In this document: positions 58,860-64,000 of the stretch, piece after piece
Position numbering within the stretch: position 1 is the first letter of the stretch
Layout of the letters: every line of letters begins with the position of its first letter
NCBI RefSeq assembly: GCF_003721565.1
Contig: NZ_RJJE01000009.1
Span: 558,001-622,000 of the forward strand
Direction of reading: 5' to 3'
DNA: 64,000 nucleotides
Origin: Rufibacter immobilis
Lineage (GTDB): Bacteria; Bacteroidota; Bacteroidia; Cytophagales; Hymenobacteraceae
Translations under genes and position numbers: made by a program
The notes under the pieces: generated by a model
The model's database searches: none
Told to the model about the DNA's origin: nothing
Seen by the model: the letters and a program-made list of their open reading frames with translations, nothing else

Positions 58860-60038
58860 CTAGCACTTCTCCAGCGCCTGTAGAATATCGTTCAGAATAT
58901 CATCGGCGTACTCCAAGCCTACGGAGATTCTGATGAGACCCGGCGTGATGCCTACGGCCTGGCGCTCGTCTTCGGTGAGTTTGGCGTGGGTGGTGCTGGC
59001 GGGGTGCGAGGCAATGCTGCGGGTATCGCCTAAGTTAGCGGTGAGCGACATGAGTTGCAGGCTGTCCAGGAATTTGCGCCCGCTCTCCAGGCCGCCTTTC
59101 AGCTCAAAGCAGAAAAGCCCGCCGCCGTTCTGCATCTGTTTTTTGGCAATCTCATAGTTGGGGTGCGTGGGCAGGAACGGGTATTTGACCCAGGACAGCT
59201 TCTCATGCCCCTGCAGTTTAGTGGCCACCGAAAGGGCATTGGCCGCGTGGCGCTCCATGCGCACGTCCAGCGTCTCCAGGCTTTTGCTCAGCACCCACGC
59301 GTTGAACGGTGACAAGGCTGGGCCCGAGCTTCGGCAGAAAAGGAATATCTCCTTCACCAGTTCTTTCTTGCCCACAATGACGCCGCCCAACACGCGCCCC
59401 TGCCCGTCAATCCACTTAGTGGCCGAGTGCACCACCAGATCAGCGCCAAACTCAATGGGGCGTTGGTTCACGGGCGTGGCGAAGCAGTTGTCTACGTTGA
59501 AGATGAGGTTATGCTTCTTGGTGAGCTGCCCGGCAAATTCCAGGTCAATGATATCTAGCCCGGGGTTGGTGGGGGTTTCCAGGTACAGCATTTTGGTGTT
59601 GGGCCTGATGGCGGCCTCCCAGTCCTGAAGCTTGTCTGCGCTCACATACGTGTACTCAATGCCGTACTTGGGCAAATATTTGGTGATGATGGTATGCGTG
59701 CTGCCAAAAATGGAGTTGCAGACCAGCAAATGGTCGCCTTGCTTTAAAAGCGCCATAAACGAGGCGAAAATGGCACTCATGCCCGAGGCGGTGGCGTACC
59801 CGGCCTCGGCCCCTTCCAAGGCGCACATCTTATCGGTGAACTCCTGTACGCTGGGGTTGCTGAAGCGGCTGTAGATGTTGTCGTCGGTTTCATCGGCGAA
59901 GGCGGCGCGCATGTCCTCAGCGTTCTCAAACTGGAAACTGCTGGTCAGGAACAAGGGCGTGGCGTGCTCCATCTCATTGGTACGCTCGGTCTGTATTCTA
60001 ATGGCTTTGGTAAGCGGATGGTATTCCATTGGGTTCAT
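58860..60038 (-). CDS. metZ: O-succinyl/O-acetylhomoserine sulfhydrylase
   Basis: 392 residues. Cys/Met metabolism PLP family with YSRFSNPSVQEFTDKMCALE, ATASGMSAIFASFMALL, DNCFATPVNQRPIEFG and PLP Lys208 in HSATKWIDGQGRVLGG; this last block is typical of the MetZ group. It makes homocysteine directly from activated homoserine and sulfide. The homoserine acetyltransferase gene metX is 1 kb away, with OsmC between, so the two act in one pathway. Confidence 0.9.
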   Translation of the reverse strand: MNPMEYHPLTKAIRIQTERTNEMEHATPLFLTSSFQFENAEDMRAAFADETDDNIYSRFSNPSVQEFTDKMCALEGAEAGYATASGMSAIFASFMALLKQGDHLLVCNSIFGSTHTIITKYLPKYGIEYTYVSADKLQDWEAAIRPNTKMLYLETPTNPGLDIIDLEFAGQLTKKHNLIFNVDNCFATPVNQRPIEFGADLVVHSATKWIDGQGRVLGGVIVGKKELVKEIFLFCRSSGPALSPFNAWVLSKSLETLDVRMERHAANALSVATKLQGHEKLSWVKYPFLPTHPNYEIAKKQMQNGGGLFCFELKGGLESGRKFLDSLQLMSLTANLGDTRSIASHPASTTHAKLTEDERQAVGITPGLIRISVGLEYADDILNDILQALEKC

Positions 60039-60130
60039 GTGCTAATGGGTATCACGTATCAGGTAGCACGTAGCAAGATATTTGACACTCACATTATAAG
60101 TACTTTTTTCTTTTTAACTATTGCAGATAC

Positions 60131-60158
60131 TCCCCCTTTGAAGGGGGTGAAGGAGATG
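60131..60158. repeat. CCCCCTTTGAAGGGGG repeat
   Basis: TCCCCCTTTGAAGGGGGTGAAGG is a single copy related to the inverted pair at 63352-63490. Confidence 0.6.
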
Positions 60159-60192
60159 TTTACACCTGATGGTCTGCGCATTTCTGATAGTA

Positions 60193-60230
60193 CCTTTTGG
60201 GCCTGTTTTTGTGAAAATAGGCCCAAAACA
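60193..60230. repeat. Hairpin repeat copy 30
   Basis: CTTTTGGGCCTGTTTTTGTG then AAAATAGGCCCAAAACA: the GTTTTGGGCC subtype, also seen in copy 32. Confidence 0.8.
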
Positions 60231-60288
60231 GAACTTGCTCTTATCACGTACCGCTTTCGCGGAAGCCGATTGGCCGCAACCGTTACCG

Positions 60289-60336
60289 GCACAGACGCTC
60301 GCAGGTCCCCTGGACGCTACGAGATCTTTTGAACTG
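60289..60336. repeat. CAGACGCTCGCAGGT repeat, copy 1
   Basis: GGCACAGACGCTCGCAGGT, then GACGCTACGAGATCTTTTGA; the same pair of blocks in the same order occurs at 62217-62266. Confidence 0.7.
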
Positions 60337-60364
60337 GCGGAAAAGCGGTGGCAAACGTGATTGA

Positions 60365-60532
60365 ACCCACCCCTACCCCTCCCGGGAGGGGAGTATCAGC
60401 AAACGATCATAAAGACAGCATGCGAGAACGCTATAAAGCCAGGGCCGTGTGGAATGGTTTCAGCCTTTTTTCAGGAAAACAGCCCCTAAACGCATCTGCG
60501 GAATTCCCCTCCTGGGAGGAGTAGGGGTGGGT
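60365..60532. repeat. Inverted ACCCACCCCTACCCCTCC arms around a hairpin repeat
   Basis: Arms of 28 bases (60365-60392, 60505-60532) differ at two positions and enclose hairpin copy 31. With copy 30 and the CAGACGCT repeat they occupy most of the 538 bases without a gene between metZ and the OsmC gene. Confidence 0.7.
60457..60493. repeat. Hairpin repeat copy 31
   Basis: Decayed left arm GGTTTCAGCCT, intact right arm AGCCCCTAAACGC. Confidence 0.78.
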
Positions 60533-60576
60533 ACTCTTCCCCAACTCAGGACTCAGGACTCTAGACTCAGAACTCG

Positions 60577-60999
60577 TTACGCAGTAACTCGCACTTCCCA
60601 GGTGATCTCGGCGCCTGCCCTTCGCAGGGTCTCGGCCACTGAGCAGTATTTCACCATGGAGAGCTCGCAGGCGCGTTCGGCTTTGGCCGGTTCTACATTG
60701 CCCTGTAGCTCAAACACCACGTGTACTTTGGTCCAGAGGGCGGGTTCTTTGCCTTTCTCGCGCTCCCCAGAAATATCCATCTTGAACCCGGTAAGTTCCT
60801 GCCGCTGCTTCTTCAGGATCATGACCACGTCTATGCCGCTGCAACCGCCCAGGGCCATCAGCAACATCTGCATGGGGCGTACCCCAAAATTGGTTCCGCC
60901 GCTCTCGGGGCTGGTATCGGTGGTAATGATGTGTCCGTTGGCGTCACGGGCCTCAAAACCATAGTCGCCGCCCACGCGGTTCATCTCAATTCTTATCAT
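60577..60999 (-). CDS. OsmC/Ohr-family protein
   Basis: 140 residues. Both peroxidatic and resolving cysteines are seen: GGCSGIDVV (Cys53) and KYCSVAETL (~Cys118). ESGGTNFGVRPMQMLLMALG is the family core. It is closer to the YhfA/SACOL1771-like branch than to Ohr. It probably reduces organic hydroperoxides or handles reactive sulfur species; its place between metZ and metX would fit the latter. It is transcribed toward metZ, divergent from metX. Confidence 0.88.
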   Translation of the reverse strand: MIRIEMNRVGGDYGFEARDANGHIITTDTSPESGGTNFGVRPMQMLLMALGGCSGIDVVMILKKQRQELTGFKMDISGEREKGKEPALWTKVHVVFELQGNVEPAKAERACELSMVKYCSVAETLRRAGAEITWEVRVTA

Positions 61000-61055
61000 A
61001 ATTATTACGGTTTTACACCTGTAGGCCTTTTCTTTGTAAAAGCTAAAGGTACTAC

Positions 61056-62111
61056 ATGAATTATTTTCAATACAACCAGCCTTTTACCTTAGAGGGCGGG
61101 CAAACGCTTCCGGAAATCACCATCGCTTACCACACCTTTGGTACCCTCAACGCAAATAAAAGCAATGTGGTCTGGATTTGCCATGCCCTTACCGCTAATT
61201 CCAACGTGCTGGACTGGTGGGACGGTATAGCGGGCGAAAGTAAGATCATAGATCCTGAACGGCACTTTATCGTTTGCGCCAACATTCTGGGTTCCTGCTA
61301 CGGCAGCACCGGCCCCTTGAGCCTGAATCCTGACACGCAAGAACCGTATTACACTTCGTTTCCGCAGGTCACCATCAGAGACATGGTCAAAGCGCACATT
61401 TTGCTGCGCGAACACCTGGGGCTACACAAAATCCACATTCTGGCAGGTGGCAGCTGTGGCGGCTATCAGGTTCTAGAATGGGCCGTGGCCGAACCTGAGG
61501 TGGCAGAGAACCTTTTCGTGCTGGCTACCTCCGCCGCCGAAAGCACCTGGGGCATTGGCATTCACACCACGCAACGCCTCATACTGGAGGCCGATGGCAC
61601 CTGGGGCGAACCAAGTCCCACCGCCGGCAGCAAAGGCCTTAAAGCGGCCCGCGCCCTGGGCACGCTCACCTACCGCAACTACCAGATACTGGCCCAGAAA
61701 CAAACCGATCCAGACCCCGAGAAACTGGACAACTACCGTGTTTCCTCTTATCTGAATTACCAAGGTGATAAACTGGTGGCCCGTTTCAATGCCTACAGCT
61801 ACTGGTTCCTGACCAAAGCCTTAGACAGCCATAACCTATCCAGAGGCCGCGGCGGACAACTGGAACCCGTGCTGGAGAAAATCAGGCAGAAGGCGCTCAT
61901 TATCGGTATCAGCAGCGATATTCTGTGCCCGGTGCAGGAGCAGCAGTTCCTGGCCCAGCACCTGCCCAATGCCACCTACGTGGAGATTGACTCCAACTTC
62001 GGGCATGACGGGTTCATCATTGAGGGCGAGAAGATCACTAAACATTTTGTGGCATGGCTGGCTGAGGTGGAAGATGAACAATTGGCTCCAAACCCAGCGT
62101 TACCATTGTAA
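61056..62111 (+). CDS. metX: Homoserine O-acetyltransferase
   Basis: 351 residues, alpha/beta hydrolase. Nucleophile Ser133 in GGSCGGYQ (more often GGSMGG), Asp288 in SSDILCPVQEQ and His317 in NFGHDGF form the triad; WICHALTANS and GSTGPLSLNP are family blocks. It activates homoserine for MetZ. The start ATG 61056 lies 56 bases from the divergent OsmC start. Acetyl versus succinyl specificity is not certain from sequence alone. Confidence 0.93.
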   Translation: MNYFQYNQPFTLEGGQTLPEITIAYHTFGTLNANKSNVVWICHALTANSNVLDWWDGIAGESKIIDPERHFIVCANILGSCYGSTGPLSLNPDTQEPYYTSFPQVTIRDMVKAHILLREHLGLHKIHILAGGSCGGYQVLEWAVAEPEVAENLFVLATSAAESTWGIGIHTTQRLILEADGTWGEPSPTAGSKGLKAARALGTLTYRNYQILAQKQTDPDPEKLDNYRVSSYLNYQGDKLVARFNAYSYWFLTKALDSHNLSRGRGGQLEPVLEKIRQKALIIGISSDILCPVQEQQFLAQHLPNATYVEIDSNFGHDGFIIEGEKITKHFVAWLAEVEDEQLAPNPALPL

Positions 62112-62216
62112 AAATTGGTAAGCCAGCTTTATAAACTTCTGCCGCAAGTTTAGCAATAGCGTAACTTGTGGCTACTATCAGGTACGTTTAAAAACTTACC
62201 TGATAATTCCACAGCA

Positions 62217-62266
62217 GTTGGCACAGACACTCGCAGGTATGAAAGACGCTGCGAGGTCTTTGAGTA
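62217..62266. repeat. CAGACACTCGCAGGT repeat, copy 2
   Basis: GGCACAGACACTCGCAGGT, then GACGCTGCGAGGTCTTTGAG, matching 60289-60336. It lies just before hairpin copy 32. Confidence 0.7.
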
Positions 62267-62275
62267 ACTGCCAAC

Positions 62276-62315
62276 CTGTTTTGGGCCTGTTTTTCCCAAA
62301 ACAGGCCCAAAACAG
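62276..62315. repeat. Hairpin repeat copy 32
   Basis: CTGTTTTGGGCCTGTTTTTC then CCAAAACAGGCCCAAAACAG: near-perfect arms, GTTTTGGGCC subtype. It ends five bases before the stop of the minus-strand EEP gene. Confidence 0.88.
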
Positions 62316-62320
62316 AAACC

Positions 62321-63196
62321 CTACTTCTTCCCCTTCTGCGCCACTGCTAACTCCACCATCACCGGGAAGTGGTCTGATGGGTATTTGCCGGGGCCGTAGG
62401 TGTTGGTCAGGATGCCGTATTTCTTTACCTGGAACTGCGGAGTCAAGAAGATGTGGTCAATGCGCCGGTCGGTTTGCCGCAGTACATTGAAGCCGTTGAA
62501 CGTACCGTTGGGCACCAGCTTGAACTGCGCCGTCTCAAACGCGTCTTTCAGCTTGCCCGAGGTGTTCAGGATTTGGTAGCTTTCGTTGTCCTGGTCAATG
62601 TTGAAATCGCCCAGGAGCACCACCGGGGTATTGGGCGCCACGGCCTGCATTCTGGCCAGAATCTGCTTGGAGCTTTCACGGCGGGCTTCTACGCCGCGGT
62701 GGTCAAAGTGCAGGTTGTACACGTAGAACACAAACCCAGAGGCTTTCTCTTTGAGCTGCACCCACGTGCAGATGCGCGGGAAAGCGGCGTCCCACCCTTT
62801 GCTGGGCTTCTCCGGCGTGGGCGACAGCCAGAACGTGCCCGAATTCAGCAGTTGGAACTTATCTTTCCGGTAGAAAATAGCCGAATATTCCCCGGCTTCT
62901 TTCCCATCATCGCGCCCTACACCGGCAAAGGCATACCCCGGAAGCTCCTGCTGCAAATGTTGGATTTGGTGGGCTTTGCCTTCCTGCGTACCCACTACGT
63001 CCATGTCATAAAACTTGATGAGATTGGCCACCTGCGGGTACCGGTCTTTCCAGGGGTTGAGCGAATCAGCTTTCACGTCTACCCGCACATTAAACGTAGC
63101 TACACTCAGTGTTTGCGCTTGGGAAATATGAGAAAGAAGGCTAACGCCGAAGGCCAGAACTAACAGAGGAAGTCTGGAAAAAGAGAAGGTTTTCAT
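62321..63196 (-). CDS. Secreted endonuclease/exonuclease/phosphatase-family protein
   Basis: 291 residues with a signal peptide (~1-27, cleavage after SQA). EEP fold: SVATFNVRVD (metal Asn), VVGTQEG (metal Glu), YNLHFDHRG, VVLLGDFNID (Asp/Asn) and SDHFPVMVEL (catalytic Asp-His). Secreted Bacteroidota members are mostly phosphodiesterases or phosphatases of lipids, nucleotides or inositol phosphates. The substrate is unknown. Confidence 0.88.
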   Translation of the reverse strand: MKTFSFSRLPLLVLAFGVSLLSHISQAQTLSVATFNVRVDVKADSLNPWKDRYPQVANLIKFYDMDVVGTQEGKAHQIQHLQQELPGYAFAGVGRDDGKEAGEYSAIFYRKDKFQLLNSGTFWLSPTPEKPSKGWDAAFPRICTWVQLKEKASGFVFYVYNLHFDHRGVEARRESSKQILARMQAVAPNTPVVLLGDFNIDQDNESYQILNTSGKLKDAFETAQFKLVPNGTFNGFNVLRQTDRRIDHIFLTPQFQVKKYGILTNTYGPGKYPSDHFPVMVELAVAQKGKK

Positions 63197-63262
63197 AGGA
63201 GGAAGATGAACCGGCAGCGTTTGATGAAGTAACTGCTTGCTCCAAATTAAAGGAAATTCGGT

Positions 63263-63302
63263 CTGTTTTGTGCCTATTTTCAGAAAAACTGCTCAAAAAC
63301 GC
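63263..63302. repeat. Hairpin repeat copy 33 (decayed)
   Basis: CTGTTTTGTGCCTATTTTC then AGAAAAACTGCTCAAAAACGC, between the EEP gene and the TauE gene. Confidence 0.65.
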
Positions 63303-63351
63303 ACCAACTGCTTTCCCTTTATCTGCCAGCGAAGAGATACGTTATCAGATA

Positions 63352-63490
63352 GTCCCCCTTTGAAGGGGGTAGGGGGATGACAAGGGCGGCAGAAGAACCA
63401 CCAGCTTCAGATAAGTGAATAGGAGGCCGATTCTCGGGAATGCGTACCTCTGCACGAGTAATCATCCCCCTACCCCCTTCAAAGGGGGAC
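63352..63490. repeat. Perfect 29-base inverted repeat
   Basis: Arms 63352-63380 and 63462-63490 (core CCCCCTTTGAAGGGGG with GTAGGGGGATGA) are exact complements 81 bases apart. With hairpin copy 33 they occupy the 326 bases between the EEP and TauE genes; nothing coding is convincing. Confidence 0.85.
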
Positions 63491-63522
63491 GAAATACGTG
63501 CAATCTTAATGAAGAAGCGGTT

Positions 63523-64000
63523 TTAAAACACGCCAACTGCCTTGAGCAAGATTCTGAGGCTCCAGATAATTACCAGCGAGCCTACCGCGATGAACATGGT
63601 CTTCACGGGTAGTTTACCTGCTAACTGAGCCGCAATGGGAGCCGCGATGAGCCCGCCCAGGATCAGACCCAGAATGATGTGCAGGTGGCTCATGCCCAGC
63701 ATGGCAAAAAAAGTGACGGAACTGGCCAGCGCCACAAAAAACTCCGTGATGCTCACCGAGCCAATCACAAACCGGGGGGTACGGCCTTTAGAGATGAGGG
63801 TACTGGTCACCAGAGGTCCCCAACCGCCGCCGCCAAAGGAATCCAGGAAACCTCCGGCCCCGGCCAGCCAACCGGCTTTTTTGATTTTCTTGCGCTGCTT
63901 CGTCTTCCGGAAGGCGGCATAAATAATTCGGGCACCTAAAATCAACGTATAAAATGCCAGGAAAGGCCGCACGTAGTCGCCGTACTCCTCTCCTACCACA
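63523..64000 (-). CDS. TauE/SafE-family permease (partial)
   Basis: The frame is open to the right edge; about 158 C-terminal residues are visible. Four hydrophobic segments and GAGGFLDSFGGGGWGPLVTS, the conserved second-repeat loop of the family, are present. Members export sulfite, sulfoacetate or similar anions across the inner membrane. The nearby sulfur genes (metX, metZ) fit a sulfur role, but the substrate is not proven. The N-terminal half lies outside the window. Confidence 0.87.
   Translation of the reverse strand, partial: VVGEEYGDYVRPFLAFYTLILGARIIYAAFRKTKQRKKIKKAGWLAGAGGFLDSFGGGGWGPLVTSTLISKGRTPRFVIGSVSITEFFVALASSVTFFAMLGMSHLHIILGLILGGLIAAPIAAQLAGKLPVKTMFIAVGSLVIIWSLRILLKAVGVF

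Noticed and set aside
60039-60576. A SAM riboswitch upstream of metZ
   Set aside because: I looked for SAM-I and SAM-II hallmarks on the minus strand and found only dispersed repeats; no conserved core is visible.

Overview
The window looks like a chromosomal segment of a Bacteroidota bacterium, most likely of the Cytophagales/Hymenobacteraceae type (Rufibacter- or Pontibacter-like). This rests on family content: a short-form PurL, a TonB receptor with DUF4876 and DUF6850 partners, an isolated atpD-atpC pair, a CrtO-like acyltransferase and DUF3050. It also rests on promoters of the Bacteroidota TAnnTTTG type: 18 exact octamers lie directly upstream of genes, three of them with a TTTG box 19-20 bases further up. 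No database search was possible, so the genus is an inference.

Layout. 1-3925 is the right end of an AT-rich integrative element: a tyrosine recombinase, four small accessory genes (one running off the left edge) and a 3' fragment of tRNA-Ala(GGC) as attachment site. 4103-13791 holds a nuclease-like protein with lost catalytic residues, cysE and cysK, an ABC exporter, a small secreted protein, an MFS transporter, a HEAT/cyclophilin lipoprotein and an AT-rich AAA ATPase. 13898-26243 holds rsmG, a glycosyltransferase/ECF sigma pair, tgt, an LptF/G-type permease, an EamA transporter, ispE, a PglC-PglD-PglE-like sugar cluster, prs, rplY and tRNA-Gln. 26338-43121 holds purL, two paralogous small proteins, an ABC exporter pair, atpD-atpC, a CrtO-like protein, a trans-sulfuration enzyme, pth, a GAF protein, an MFS transporter, a lactonase-like lipoprotein, a quinone oxidoreductase and metG. 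43459-50279 is a di-heme peroxidase, DUF6850, DUF4876 and TonB-receptor cluster whose promoter has a perfect 23-bp palindrome filling the spacer. 50488-64000 holds small proteins, DUF3050, typA, an oxidoreductase, a cold-shock protein, a polysaccharide deacetylase, a LamG lipoprotein, a frameshifted PNPOx-family gene, metZ, OsmC, metX, a secreted EEP phosphatase/nuclease and a partial TauE permease.

How genes work together. Sulfur assimilation is well represented (cysE, cysK, metX, metZ, a second trans-sulfuration enzyme, a possible sulfite exporter). The cell-envelope theme includes the Pgl-like cluster, the LptF/G permease, the glycosyltransferase and the exporters. The TonB/DUF4876/DUF6850/peroxidase genes look like one metal- or heme-related outer-membrane system.

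The most striking signal is not a gene. At least 33 copies of a roughly 40-base hairpin (arms of the GTTTAGgGGCT type around T5/A5 runs) occupy intergenic spaces from 6713 onward, and none was seen in the integrative element. The arms vary while pairing is kept. Some copies abut stop codons, others sit between divergent genes, and pairs of them flank a second, larger GAGTCTCCAGACTC repeat. Several longest reading frames are extended through these hairpins, so many starts were moved downstream using promoters and family length.
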